Origin: Cyclobacteriaceae bacterium
GTDB lineage: Bacteria > Bacteroidota > Bacteroidia > Cytophagales > Cyclobacteriaceae
NCBI GenBank assembly: GCA_958296015.1
Contig: CATQIH010000049.1
Span: forward strand, 17,602 to 81,601
Length of the DNA stretch: 64,000 nucleotides
Direction of reading: 5' to 3'
A program made the translations under genes and the position numbers. Of the stretch, positions 20,455 to 30,300 are shown piece after piece. Each line of letters begins with the position of its first letter. The stretch's first letter is position 1. Under the pieces are notes generated by a model, which made no database searches, was not told the DNA's origin, and saw only the letters and a list, made by a program, of their open reading frames with translations.

Positions 20455-22130
20455 TAATTAGGATAAAGCAGATGCAAAAGACCGTACAGGATAGGGTTAA
20501 AATGAACAGGGCAACGATGATAAATTATATTAAGAGGATATTCAATACTTGTAGCAATACAACAGGCTTATATCTTCCTGTCTTCTCTTTGATATTGACC
20601 CTGTGTCTGCCGGTCACTGTTTATGCACAACGTGCTATCACCAGCACCTTGCAGCTGACACCGCCTTATTCAGTCTATCTCTCTGACTATGCCAGGCCGG
20701 GCAGTGAGCAAATGAAAGTGTACCTGCTGTTGCGTGACCTGAGAGAACCCCAGCACGATGTACGCCTGCGCCTCACGATTGAAGGGGCAGGTATCCGCTT
20801 GCAAACGAATCCTGCCTTTCTTCCTCCACCCATCACACTGGAAGGAGGCGTGCCTTTGATCATCTCAGGAGAAACACTGGCTCCTTACCTGGAAAGTGGC
20901 AACTTATTGTTTTCGGGTATCTCGCAGAGTGAGTATGAGCAACGGCGGGCGTTACCGGAAGGCTTTTACCGCTTTACAGTGGAAGTGACTGACTATCGCC
21001 GTGCTGATAGAGTCCTAAGCACCCCTGCCAGCTTCATGGCTTTGTTCACCCTGAACGAACCACCACGCATCACTGCCCCACGGTGTGGCGGCGAAATCAA
21101 GCTTCAGGAGCCTGTTAATATCATGTTCCAGTGGATGGATGGAGGTAATGTCTCACCGGGCAACGCCTTAAGTACCGAGTACGAATTTACTTTAGTAGAG
21201 GTATATCCACAAGATAGAAACCCTGAAGATGCTATTCGTTCATCCATTCCCCTTTTGCAGACAGTCACCACCGAGAAAAGCTTCTTGTATGGGATAACAG
21301 AATCGGCTTTGATTCCCGGACAAAAGTATGCCTACAGGGTCAGGGCCATAGATACAGAAGGCAGAAGCATGTTCAAAAACGAAGGCTATAGCCAGACCTG
21401 TACGTTTACCTATGGAGAAGGACTCATCCTGAATCCACCCGATGGCATTCGTGTATATGCCGAGAATGCCAGAAAAGCGTTGGTCAACTGGCACTTGTCT
21501 ATTGACCCGGACAGCTATAGAATAGACTATAGGCGCAAAGCAGAGAAAGGAGAAGAAGAGCTTGCCTGGTTCAATATAGAGACACATGCAGACCAGATAG
21601 TGCTGCGTGACCTGGAACCAGAGACTACGTATGAAGTAAGAATCGCCAGCTTGTTTAACAACTATGTTTCCCGCTACAGCAGTATACAAACCTTTACTAC
21701 CCCGGAAGTCATTGTCAATGCTTGCGGGGCAGCACCCGTCATTGCTGTCAATGGTTCCACCAAGCCTCTGATCACAGCGATGGCAGGACAATACTGGCAG
21801 GTAGGAGACTTCAGTATGCAAGTCAGGGGCGTGAGAGGTGGGGATGGGGTATTTAGTGGCTGGGGCGTGATGAGCATTCCTTACCTGTCCATGCAGGCAG
21901 CAGTGAGGTTTGACAACGTATGGATAGATGAAGATTATAACTTAGTCAGAGGGGAAGTCATTGCCCTAAGCGAAGGCATTGAAGCTTTCCAGAAGCGTTG
22001 GGAAGAAACCGCTCCTGAGCAGGAAGATGAGAAAGATGAGGTAGTAGCCCAACAGGGAGAACAAACCAGTCCGAAAGATGGTGAAAAGCCTACAAGATCA
22101 TTCGCCGAAATATCAATAGAGAAGCACTAG
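20451..22130 (+). CDS. Secreted fibronectin type III protein of the T9SS/SprB neighbourhood, probably 3'-truncated
   Basis: The 559-residue product has a hydrophobic export segment ending TVYAQ (about residues 40-61) and then the block LQLTPPYSVYLSDYARPGSE. That block introduces a family of very large Cytophagales proteins found next to SprB-type adhesins. ITLEGGVPLIIS and ALPEGFYRFTVEVTDYRR follow. A fibronectin-III-like domain covers about 345-430 (RKALVNWHLSIDPDSYRIDYRR, LEPETTYEVRIASL). Relatives, as I remember them, run to well over 1000 residues; this one stops after a Glu-rich tail. Since an unrelated hsdM fragment lies 100 bp downstream, the 3' part was probably lost by deletion. The start at 20451 overlaps the adhesin stop. 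Internal ATGs at 20502 and 20517 are alternatives. Its role is unknown; an outer-surface scaffold is possible. Confidence 0.7.
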   Translation: MIIRIKQMQKTVQDRVKMNRATMINYIKRIFNTCSNTTGLYLPVFSLILTLCLPVTVYAQRAITSTLQLTPPYSVYLSDYARPGSEQMKVYLLLRDLREPQHDVRLRLTIEGAGIRLQTNPAFLPPPITLEGGVPLIISGETLAPYLESGNLLFSGISQSEYEQRRALPEGFYRFTVEVTDYRRADRVLSTPASFMALFTLNEPPRITAPRCGGEIKLQEPVNIMFQWMDGGNVSPGNALSTEYEFTLVEVYPQDRNPEDAIRSSIPLLQTVTTEKSFLYGITESALIPGQKYAYRVRAIDTEGRSMFKNEGYSQTCTFTYGEGLILNPPDGIRVYAENARKALVNWHLSIDPDSYRIDYRRKAEKGEEELAWFNIETHADQIVLRDLEPETTYEVRIASLFNNYVSRYSSIQTFTTPEVIVNACGAAPVIAVNGSTKPLITAMAGQYWQVGDFSMQVRGVRGGDGVFSGWGVMSIPYLSMQAAVRFDNVWIDEDYNLVRGEVIALSEGIEAFQKRWEETAPEQEDEKDEVVAQQGEQTSPKDGEKPTRSFAEISIEKH

Positions 22131-22224
22131 CTACAGGCAGTGATTAGTCTGCCCAGTGGCGTGTTTAAGCCTTATGCAAGGATGAGTATTGCCATCTTGC
22201 TTTTTACTAGAACCAACGTCTGTT

Positions 22225-22457
22225 GATTCTGGCAAGGTAGGGTTCTATGGTATGGAAAAAGAGGGCTATACGCTGGGTGATAAACGTACATACAAACCGG
22301 AACAAAGCAGTAGTATCTTACAATGCTGGAAAATCCGGCTGCTCAGGCTGATCGCAAACGCACCGATCAGTCTTTCTTTGTGCCGGTACAGAAAGTCATT
22401 GACAACGACTGGAATCTGTCCTTTAACCGCTGCTGCGAGCGTATATGGAATGTGTAA
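22225..22457 (+). pseudogene. Relic of a type I restriction-modification methylase (HsdM C-terminus)
   Basis: One frame reads KVGFYGMEKEGYTLGDKRT, closely resembling the HsdM block VWFYDMxADGxSLDDKRT. After a shift around 22320 another frame reads NPAAQADRKRTDQSFFVPV and then IDNDWNLSFNR before TAA at 22455-22457, resembling the end of N6-adenine methylases of type I systems. No hsdS, hsdR or methylase core remains. It is a short fossil between the truncated fibronectin gene and the toxin-antitoxin pair, marking a lost defence locus. The call rests on two adjoining motifs in the right order. Confidence 0.7.
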
Positions 22458-22551
22458 ACAACTGTATGATAGCGCAATTGCGCCAAGCCTGTGTCACAAA
22501 TGTAGCTTAAAGATTTGGATGCTCTGTCAACTGTCGTTATATTTATGTCAA

Positions 22552-23037
22552 ATGTCTGATACTGCTATGCAAAATACAAACACTTCGCCCCAAACAAAAG
22601 GTCTTACCCAGGATACGCTGCTCTCTTACTTTGGAGGAGCTTCTACTCTGGGTATTAAACCGATAGACAATGCCCTGGATTTGATCTATCTCACCAGGAC
22701 TGGTATAGCTAAACTGGCATTGGCTGCGCTGGCTGAGAAGACTTCTCTTTCCATCAAAGAGATTGCACAGGCTGTTCATATTTCAGAAAGGACGCTACAG
22801 AGGTATGATGACCACCGCAAGCTGGACAAAGCCACTACCGAGAAAGCCATTGAACTGGCACAACTCTACCAGTATGGCATAGAAGTATTTGGCAGCCTGG
22901 ACAAGTTCAACGGTTGGGTGCGGCATCCCAGCGTATACTTTAATGGTCAGCTTCCGGTAGAACTCCTGGATACCACCACGGGTATGTTGCTGATACGCGA
23001 CGAACTTACCCGTATTGCGCACGGCGTATTTGCCTGA
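22552..23037 (+). CDS. Xre-type antitoxin (DUF2384/MbcA-ParS family) of a RES toxin system
   Basis: From ATG 22552 (or 22567) the product is about 160 residues. An N-terminal helix-turn-helix region (LSIKEIAQAVHISERTLQRY) is followed by the C-terminal DUF2384 toxin-binding domain (ELAQLYQYGIEVFGS, FNGWVRHPS, LLDTTTGMLLIRDELTRIAHGVFA). This is the standard architecture of the Xre/RES antitoxin, which binds the toxin and represses the operon. The frame is open further upstream but that part is the hsdM relic read out of frame. The toxin ATG lies 2 bp after the stop, so the genes are co-transcribed. A sequence resembling a Bacteroidota promoter (TTTG at 22514, TATATTTA at 22538) lies just upstream but very close to the first ATG, which favours the 22567 start. 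Confidence 0.9.
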   Translation: MSDTAMQNTNTSPQTKGLTQDTLLSYFGGASTLGIKPIDNALDLIYLTRTGIAKLALAALAEKTSLSIKEIAQAVHISERTLQRYDDHRKLDKATTEKAIELAQLYQYGIEVFGSLDKFNGWVRHPSVYFNGQLPVELLDTTTGMLLIRDELTRIAHGVFA

Positions 23038-23038
23038 C

Positions 23039-23494
23039 ATGATGGAATTATACAGGGTTGGCAAGAAAAAGTATATTGAAGATATGTCAGGTACAGGAGC
23101 CAGGCTAACAGGCAATCGTTGGAACAGTAAGGGAACGGCTATGCTTTATACCAGTGGCACGCTTTCGCTATGCCTGCTGGAATGCCTGGTGCACTTCCCT
23201 CCTGCTTACATTCCTGATGATTATGCCTTTGTCAAACTCTTTTGTCCTGACGACAGCCTGACAGAAATCATGACGGATACGTTGCCCGGGCATTGGAAAG
23301 TGCAGGCAGATGATGAGCGTACTAAGCAGATGGGAGATGATTTTGTCAGAGCACAAAAGCATTTGTGCGTAAAGGTGCCATCGGCCATTGTGGCTACGGA
23401 ATATAACTATCTACTGAACCCACATCATCCTCGCTTTTCGGAAGTGAAGCTACTTGAAGTGAAAGATTTTATATTTGATAACAGGCTGTTTTAA
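23039..23494 (+). CDS. RES-domain toxin (NAD+ phosphorylase/glycohydrolase type)
   Basis: The 151-residue product has the RES-domain residues: the first Arg in MELYRVGKKKY, the second in NRWNSKGTAMLY, and the Glu in LSLCLLECLVHF. The length is normal. RES toxins of the MbcT/ParT class degrade NAD+ or ADP-ribosylate targets, stopping growth when the antitoxin is lost. The gene starts with two adjacent ATGs, 2 bp after the antitoxin stop. The pair appears intact, unlike most accessory genes around it. Confidence 0.9.
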   Translation: MMELYRVGKKKYIEDMSGTGARLTGNRWNSKGTAMLYTSGTLSLCLLECLVHFPPAYIPDDYAFVKLFCPDDSLTEIMTDTLPGHWKVQADDERTKQMGDDFVRAQKHLCVKVPSAIVATEYNYLLNPHHPRFSEVKLLEVKDFIFDNRLF

Positions 23495-23507
23495 AAAAAT
23501 ACAAGCT

Positions 23508-23690
23508 ATGGAAAACGCATTGTTAACTTCAAGGAAATACAAACTCGTTCAGGAAATTATTAATCTTGAGAATGAAAAAGGTATAGCAAAACTGGAAGAA
23601 TAGGTAAATTTTTTGCACCAAAAAGATAAGTTTTAGGAAGCAATTAAACCTATTCGCCAGTATACATCAAACAGAACTTACTTTGGCTAA
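23508..23690 (+). pseudogene. Remnant of a small antitoxin-like protein with two nonsense codons
   Basis: An ATG opens MENALLTSRKYKLVQEI and continues INLENEKGIAKLEE to TAG (23601-23603). In the same frame VNFLHQKDKF follows to a second TAG (23634-23636), then EAIKPIRQYTSNRTYFG to TAA. The pattern resembles the roughly 60-75-residue antitoxins that accompany RelE/ParE toxins in Cytophagales, where the two stops would be Gln and Trp. This is recognition from memory of a weakly conserved family. No toxin gene follows. It starts 13 bp after the RES toxin stop. Confidence 0.5.
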
Positions 23691-23703
23691 CGCATTTCTA
23701 CCA

Positions 23704-25305
23704 TCATATTTCATCGGATGAAGGTACTAATTTAGCTTTAAGATCTGGGTTTTTCATGTCTTTATCCAAAGGAAACATAGGTCTTTTGATGCGGCTATAC
23801 TCAAGACTTTCCAAGTCCTGATCCACACCACCGGGAGTAAGTGCCATGATCCAGTCTGCCCTCATGTCATAAAGCTCTGGGACTAAATAACCTATCTTTA
23901 CCACAACTATGTCGGTAGTACGAGGATTAAGCCCTAGACTATTGAATTGAGATTCATAATGATAAGCATTACGCCCTTTAGTAACAATGATATGTAAGCT
24001 TCCTACCTTCACTACCACTGCTCTATCTTCTTCCATAGCTTCTACTGTTGCTGTAAGCCGTACAGGAGGAGCAAAACGTGCATCAACGGTTGCCCCTACA
24101 TAGGCATCTACTTTTCCACCCACTCCTGCTGCTATCGCCTGTTTCACTAATTCCGGTCCTGGAATAGAGGCATAAATAAGAGAAGGACCATTTTCAGATT
24201 TAAATTCAGGGCAAGAAAGTATTTCCCGTAAAGTCCAGGTAACGTCACCGGCTCCTCCGGCAGTAGGATTATCGCCTGAATCACTGATAAAGAAAGGGTG
24301 CTTATTGCTTGCGATTGCCTTATCCAGGCTGCCATGTAAAGAATCTGTGGGAGCTACAAACTCAAATTCAGCTCTTACATTCCAAAAGCTGTTTGCCAGT
24401 TGCTCTGCTGTATTGGTTACTTTTGCTTTATCATCTCCGGTTACCATCACCACCGCATGGTTGCGTGGTTCATCGGCCCAGGCATAACCAATCCATATGG
24501 CCGCATCAATGACTCCTTCTTGTTTTGTAACAGGATCTACTTTAGCATATAAGCTCTTTCCTGGTTCCACCCTGGTACTTGTTTTTTCGCCTGGTAGTAA
24601 TATAGGCACTGGAATCCAGGCTTTGTAGGCAGGTTTTCCTTTGCCTGTTTCAATCCTTTGCAACAGATTGTCTACGGCCCGCTGCTTGGTTTGCATACGA
24701 TCTTCGTGAGGAGCCATGCGGAAACAGGTGATCAAATCGGTATTTTGTGCCAGGCGCCATGAAACATTGCCATGCAAATCCATAGAGGTTGAAATAATGG
24801 TTTTCTTACCTATTACTTCCCGAATTCTAACGATAAAGTCACCCTCAGGATCATCAAGACCTACCACACTCATAGCCCCATGAATATCAAAATAAAGGCC
24901 ATCGTAGGGCAGATTTTTTTTGAGCAAATCAAGGGTTTGTTTGACCAAAGATTCGTATGCCTCACAGGTGACAGCACCTCCAGGTGAAGCCCCACCTACC
25001 AAAGTAGGAAACCAATTTGCCCGGCTCCGATCCAATGAATCTTGAGACAAAAACGGATAAGAGGTGAAAACCTCATCGCCCTGTCTGGCGTGAAAAGCTT
25101 CTTCATGCGTAAGTGCTGGAGAAAATGTACTTGATTCTGTGGATAGTCCGGCAATGGCAATACGAGGAAGCTCTTTTGGCTGCGGATTATTTTCCAACTC
25201 CTTCATTGGCTGACTATTGATCCGGATGTGTTTTTCTGAAAGGAGAAAGAAAGTTGAGAATGTGATCAAGTGAAAAGAGAGCGTCAGGAAAAGCGTGCGT
25301 TTCAT
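23704..25305 (-). CDS. M81-family metallopeptidase (MlrC/microcystinase C-like)
   Basis: The 533-residue product has a hydrophobic N-terminus, so is exported or anchored. The MlrC N-domain follows: RIAIAGLSTESSTFSP, GGASPGGAVTCEAYESL, DGLYFDIHGAM and the metal-site region SMDLHGNVS. The C-domain has ISDSGDNPTAGGAGD, with its Asp and Gly loop, and VVVKIGYLVPEL. MlrC-like proteins are zinc peptidases that hydrolyse linear peptides such as opened microcystin, but most members have unknown substrates. It stands alone, convergent with the toxin module. The ATG is well supported by the signal-like start MKRTLFLTLSFHLITF. Confidence 0.9.
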   Translation of the reverse strand: MKRTLFLTLSFHLITFSTFFLLSEKHIRINSQPMKELENNPQPKELPRIAIAGLSTESSTFSPALTHEEAFHARQGDEVFTSYPFLSQDSLDRSRANWFPTLVGGASPGGAVTCEAYESLVKQTLDLLKKNLPYDGLYFDIHGAMSVVGLDDPEGDFIVRIREVIGKKTIISTSMDLHGNVSWRLAQNTDLITCFRMAPHEDRMQTKQRAVDNLLQRIETGKGKPAYKAWIPVPILLPGEKTSTRVEPGKSLYAKVDPVTKQEGVIDAAIWIGYAWADEPRNHAVVMVTGDDKAKVTNTAEQLANSFWNVRAEFEFVAPTDSLHGSLDKAIASNKHPFFISDSGDNPTAGGAGDVTWTLREILSCPEFKSENGPSLIYASIPGPELVKQAIAAGVGGKVDAYVGATVDARFAPPVRLTATVEAMEEDRAVVVKVGSLHIIVTKGRNAYHYESQFNSLGLNPRTTDIVVVKIGYLVPELYDMRADWIMALTPGGVDQDLESLEYSRIKRPMFPLDKDMKNPDLKAKLVPSSDEI

Positions 25306-25640
25306 AAGTAGGTTTGTGATTTAGCTTGGTAGAACATACTGCAAGTGTAAATTATTAAAAAGAATCTAATCTAAACCGTATCATAAAGAATATTCTTTAA
25401 GATATTCTGCTCTTAGATAAGATGTGTAGAGCAAGATGATGAACTTTACACCGGCAGGGTCATGGCTCACTTTTAAAAGCCTCTATACTATATCGTTTAA
25501 TATAACTTTAGTTACATATATTTTGTATTGGCTCAAATACCAAAGGAATAGAACTAGCTGAGTAGCTTTTCGTATCTGGGTTAAAACGCCATTATCAAAG
25601 AATTCATCTAAATTCTCAATCAGAATAAAAAAATATTATG

Positions 25641-25671
25641 CAATAAATTATTGTTTTACAATAATTTATTG
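25641..25671. promoter_or_regulatory. Perfect 13-bp inverted repeat upstream of DUF2975/YozG operon
   Basis: CAATAAATTATTG (25641-25653) and CAATAATTTATTG (25659-25671) are exact inverted copies around TTTTA. The second arm ends 33 bp before the ATG of the DUF2975 gene. A symmetric AT-rich site in this position is a good candidate operator for the helix-turn-helix regulator encoded two genes on. The 13-bp stem is too AT-rich and lacks the T-tract of a terminator. The rest of the region between 25306 and 25640 shows nothing I recognise. Confidence 0.6.
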
Positions 25672-25704
25672 CTCTTTTGCAGAAACAAATCAAATTATTT
25701 AAAA

Positions 25705-26220
25705 ATGAATAATGTCAAAGTAGTGGCTAAAGTCTTATTATATACCACCAGGTTTTTTGCTGCCTTTTATGGATTACTGACTCTCTATTCAGCGATTTGT
25801 TTGATGACTGGTTGGTTTTTGGCTTTTAAGGAAAACGGTCAATGTTTTTCTGTTCTGTTACCGCTCACACAAGAATCCATGCTAACCGGTGCCAATAATT
25901 TGCCCTACATCTTTTTTGATTTTTTACTTCCTTTGACGCTTTATAGCATTTTCTTTCTGCTGGTGAGTAACGTTTTTAAGGTTTTTACCCATACTAAGTT
26001 GTTTACCCAAAATGGTGTTAGGCATTTACAATGGTTTTACCTGAGCAACCTAATTATCCCATCAGTCGCTGTCTTGCTTGCCGCTATGTTTGGCATGGCG
26101 GATATAGAAGTAATGGTGCTGGTCATGTTACATTTTGTCCTTGGCGTATTTGTCTATTTTTTAGCGGCTATATTCAAACAAGGGCTGTATTTACAGAACG
26201 AACAAGATTTAATGATATAG
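25705..26220 (+). CDS. DUF2975 membrane protein
   Basis: The 171-residue product has four hydrophobic segments (about 18-40, 68-90, 113-135 and 138-160), matching DUF2975 membrane proteins. I chose MNNVKVVAKVLLYTTRFF as the start; the 18 residues before it come from the palindrome region. These proteins are almost always paired with a small Xre regulator, as here, where the next gene starts 3 bp after the stop. Their function is unknown; a membrane sensor or inhibitor of the regulator is a guess. The ABC genes follow on the same strand. Confidence 0.85.
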   Translation: MNNVKVVAKVLLYTTRFFAAFYGLLTLYSAICLMTGWFLAFKENGQCFSVLLPLTQESMLTGANNLPYIFFDFLLPLTLYSIFFLLVSNVFKVFTHTKLFTQNGVRHLQWFYLSNLIIPSVAVLLAAMFGMADIEVMVLVMLHFVLGVFVYFLAAIFKQGLYLQNEQDLMI

Positions 26221-26223
26221 CAT

Positions 26224-26436
26224 ATGCCAATTGTTGTCAATGTAGATGTGATGCTTGCTAAACGTAAAATGCCAAGCAAAGAATTGGCAGAAAAATTAGG
26301 AATCACCGCAGCTAATTTATCTATTTTAAAAACAGGAAAAGCCAAAGGTATCCGTTTTGATACTCTGGAAGGTATTTGTAAAATTCTTGATTGTCAACCC
26401 GGTGACGTTTTGGAGTACGTAGCATCAACGCGATAA
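26224..26436 (+). CDS. YozG-like Xre-family regulator
   Basis: This 70-residue protein is essentially one Cro/C1-type helix-turn-helix: MLAKRKMPSKELAEKLGI, TAANLSILKTGKAKGIRFDTL and the closing EGICKILDCQPGDVLEY. Those are the hallmarks of the YozG/YdaS-like single-domain regulators that partner DUF2975. It probably represses its own operon through the 13-bp inverted repeat upstream. It may also control the adjacent ABC exporter-like genes starting 78 bp downstream. Confidence 0.92.
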   Translation: MPIVVNVDVMLAKRKMPSKELAEKLGITAANLSILKTGKAKGIRFDTLEGICKILDCQPGDVLEYVASTR

Positions 26437-26514
26437 TATATCCATATGTAGTAGTGGCATCTTCAAAGTCTCTGAACAGAGATACAGGATGTATATTGCT
26501 TAAATACTAAAAAG

Positions 26515-27387
26515 ATGGTAAATACATTATGCATTAAAAACTTAACGAAAACCTACCAAAATGGTGTAAAAGCAATTAACAACATTTCACTGGAGGTGAG
26601 CAATGGCATGTTTGGTTTACTCGGACCCAATGGTTCCGGGAAATCTTCGCTTATGAAAACCATTGTTGGGCTACAAAAGCCAGATAGCGGTCAAATCATT
26701 TTCAATAACAAGGATGTCATCAAAGAACCGGACATCATCAAAAGGCAGCTCGGGTTTTTACCGCAGGACTTTGGCGTTTACCCCAACGTTTCTGCCTATA
26801 CTTTGCTGGAACATTTGGCCATGCTCAAAGGAATTGTCAATTACCGTGAAAGAAGAGCGCAACTGTTGACATTGCTGGATAAAGTCAATCTATACGCACA
26901 CCGAAAAAAAGAGGTTCATACCTTTTCGGGGGGTATGCGACAACGGTTTGGTATTGCACAAGCGTTGCTCGGAAATCCGAAAATTGTGCTTGTCGATGAA
27001 CCTACTGCCGGACTTGACCCCGAAGAACGAAACCGGTTCAACCGCTTACTGAGTGAAATAAGCGAAGAAATGATCATAATTCTATCCACCCATCTGGTGG
27101 AAGATGTCAATAATCTTTGCTCCAAAATGGCAATCATCTAGGCAGGAACTGTGCTGGCGTGTGGACGCCCAAAAGATTTTATGCAAGCACTAAGGGGCAA
27201 AATTTGGCAAAAGCAGTTAGCTACATCCGAATCGGAAAACGATCACCGCGGATATCAGGTACTATCCTCTCAATTTGCGGAGGGGAAAAGGCGCATTCGT
27301 ATTCTTTCAGCAATACCGATAGCAGGTTCAAAAGCAGTAAAACCAACCTTGGAAGATGTGTACTTTACCACATTGAAATTCAGATGA
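26515..27387 (+). pseudogene. ABC transporter ATP-binding protein with an in-frame TAG
   Basis: The first 208 residues form a complete nucleotide-binding domain: Walker A GPNGSGKSS, Q-loop in LGFLPQDFGVYPN, signature FSGGMRQRFGIAQ, Walker B IVLVDEPTAGLDP and H-loop LSTHLVED. A TAG at 27139-27141 follows MAII, but the same frame continues as AGTVLACGRPKDFMQALRGKIW and so on to a TGA at 27385-27387. That TGA overlaps the ATG of the permease fusion (ATGA), showing the 290-codon gene is the ancestral unit. The lost 82 residues form the C-terminal regulatory extension. Because all catalytic motifs precede the stop, a truncated ATPase might still work, though coupling to the permease gene would be broken. 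Confidence 0.9.
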
Positions 27388-30300
27388 GTGCTATATTTAT
27401 CTTCGATGTCACCATATATTCCCGACGGTGGGGCTTTTATTGGCTGTTAGTGCTGCTCTCAATTTTGGGATTTGGTGCGGGAAGCGTGTCTAATTTTTCC
27501 CTAGGAGATGATATTTTAAAAAATTCGCCGTACCAACTTAGCTACGTAACTGGTCTTTTAAGCCTGACCACCATTTTTTTCAGTACCGCAATGGCATCTC
27601 AATTGATATTCAGAGAAGCAGATGCCCGATTCGATTCCTTGATTTTTAGCCTTCCTATCAAAAGAACTCACTTTGTTTTTGGTAGGTTTTTGGCCTTGAT
27701 TACCCTCACTATTCTATACCTTCTCTTATTTACGATAAACTTTTTCATAGCACAGTCATTCAAGTATACGTCAGAAAAACTAATTGACTTTGATGCTTCA
27801 TCCTATGTTTTTGCCTTCCTGATGTTTGGGTTTGTCAACACGCTATTTACTACTTCGGTGGTAAGTTTTATTGGCTGGTTTTCGAAGAACAAGCTTTTGG
27901 TGTATGTGGGCGGTCTGTTGCTTTATATTGCTTATATGGCCGCCCTGCTTTATTCCGGTTCACCGTTGATGGCCCAAAGTATGCCACAGTCAGCACATGC
28001 AAGAACCATTGCTGCTTTTGCAGATCCTTTTGGCTTGTCGGCCTTCTTTTACCAAACATCAGGTTGGTCAGTGCTGCAAAGAAACACACAATTGATCTCA
28101 CTGAATGGCGTATTTTTAATCAATCGTGTCATAGTTTTATTGATTTCAACGGGCCTATTAATTGTAAGTGCTACTCGATCTTCATTCCGCTTAAATTCCA
28201 ACACCGGGAATGCCAGAAATACCCACGGTTTAGATAAAATTACTCCAATTGGTGCTTATAGGCCGGTGAAAACAACCTACGGTTTTAAGGCGCATTGGCT
28301 CGCTTTTTTTTCATTGGTGAAAATTGATTTGACGTATACGTTTAAAAGTATCGCCTTTGTAATGACGGCCCTGGGGATGCTGTTCTATGTGGGTATGGAA
28401 ATGTATGCTGCCATTGAGAAAGGTAGCAGGATTCCCCAGCAATATGCCAGCTCAGGGTTGATGGTACAGACGGTCATTCAAAGTTTTCATCCCCTCTGTT
28501 TGATCGCTGTGCTGTATTATGTTCAAGAAATTTTTTGGCGAAGTAAAAACACAAATTTTTATTTGATTGAACATTCGACCATCCATATCAAGGCAGGATT
28601 CTACGCAAAATGGGCCTCCTTGAGCCTGATTATTTTGCTGTTCAGTGGCTTCATGATTTTGGAAGGAATCGTTTTTCAACTGATATTTAAGTATCCAACC
28701 ATTGAATGGCTGGTATATGCCAGCGTCTTTTTGTTCAATGCTATGCCGCTGATCGTGCTTAGTGGCGCGTTGCTGCTGATTCAAAAAGTAGTGAACCAAA
28801 GGGCAAGTGGATTGGCGGCTACCGCTTTATTTGCCCTACTGCTGGCCACTTCATTGGGTAAAACAGTAGTTTCCTTCCCCTTGCTGAAATTCTTCCAGCC
28901 GTTGAGTAACGATTATAGCGATATGAACGGTTTTGGCATCTATCAGAATGCTTTTGTCTGGCGATTGATATTTGGAATGACCGTGGTCATCATCCTGATG
29001 ATCATTGTTGCTGTTTCTAAGAAAAATTTAAAGAAATGGAAGCCGACTTCTGTATTCGTTTTATTATGGATAATAGCTATATACTCTGGAGAAAAATCAA
29101 TGAACGGCTACACCGTCAAAGACAAGGCAACAACGTTGCTAGCACAGGCCAGATACGAACAACAGTATAGAAAATTCCAGAATTTTCTGCAACCAACTGT
29201 CACCGACGTGCAAACTACCATTGATCTGTACCCTGACAAAAATGCTTATCATATTACCGGAACCTATGCTCTAGAGAACAAAACCCATCAACCGATCCAT
29301 CAAATATTGGTCAATTTTGTCGATGATTTCACCATCCATCAAGCTGTGCTGATTAGTGGAAATGAAACGAAATCTATCAAAAAACAATACGAGGTCATCT
29401 CGCTAAATCAACCCCTATTACCCACCCATAAAGCACACTTCAGCTTTGATATGTCTTATGACTGGAAAGCCGTGAACGGACACGCGTCTTTCAATGCGAT
29501 GGTAGAAAATGGCTCTTTTATGCGTATCAGTTGTTACTATCCTACATTTGGCTACTTAGCCGATAATGAGATACAAGGAGAAACCGTAAGGCAGCAGTAT
29601 CACTTGGGCATCGCCACATCCATCACAGCATTCGATGCTCCCAGAAGCAAAAATGATGATTTCATCAGTTTGGATATGATTGTTTCTACCAGTGGCCAAC
29701 AAACCGCTATCGGAATTGGAGAATTAATACGTCAGTGGCCATCAGACAACAGAAATTATTTTCACTATAAAACAACAACTTCTGTTCCCTTTCGCTTTGC
29801 CATTTCATCGGCAAACTACGCCATCAGAAAAGAAGCTTATCAGGGAAAAAGCTTTGAAATATACTATCATCCGGCTCATTACGAAAATGTGGATTATTTG
29901 CTGGAAAATGCAAAACGTACCATAGACTATTGCGAAGCAAATTTTGGTGCTTATCCTTTCAAGACCATTCGTTTTGCCGAAGTATCGGCCTTTACCAAAG
30001 GTTTTGCGGCCACTGCCTATCCGGAAACCATCTTTATGACTGAAAACAGAACGTTTCATGCCAATATCAAAGCCGATAAACAGCAGGATGTGATCAATGA
30101 ACTGGCAGGACACGAGCTATCTCATGCATGGTGGGGAAACAGCCAAATCTCGCCCGATGACCGTGCCGGAGCCGCCCTGATGACCGAGACGCTAGCCATG
30201 TATACCGAAATGATGCTGATCAAAAAGATGTATGGAAAACAAAAGCTTATCGAGCATGTAAAAACGTACCTGGAGATGTATCAGAATGAGCGAGGATTTA

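Noticed and set aside
22189..22551. N-terminal extension of the Xre antitoxin
   Set aside because: This part is the hsdM relic, and the antitoxin domains start only after 22552.
27117..27383. N-terminal extension of the permease/M1 fusion
   Set aside because: It is the out-of-frame shadow of the ATPase 3' part; the ATG at 27384 overlaps the ATPase stop and starts the membrane domain.
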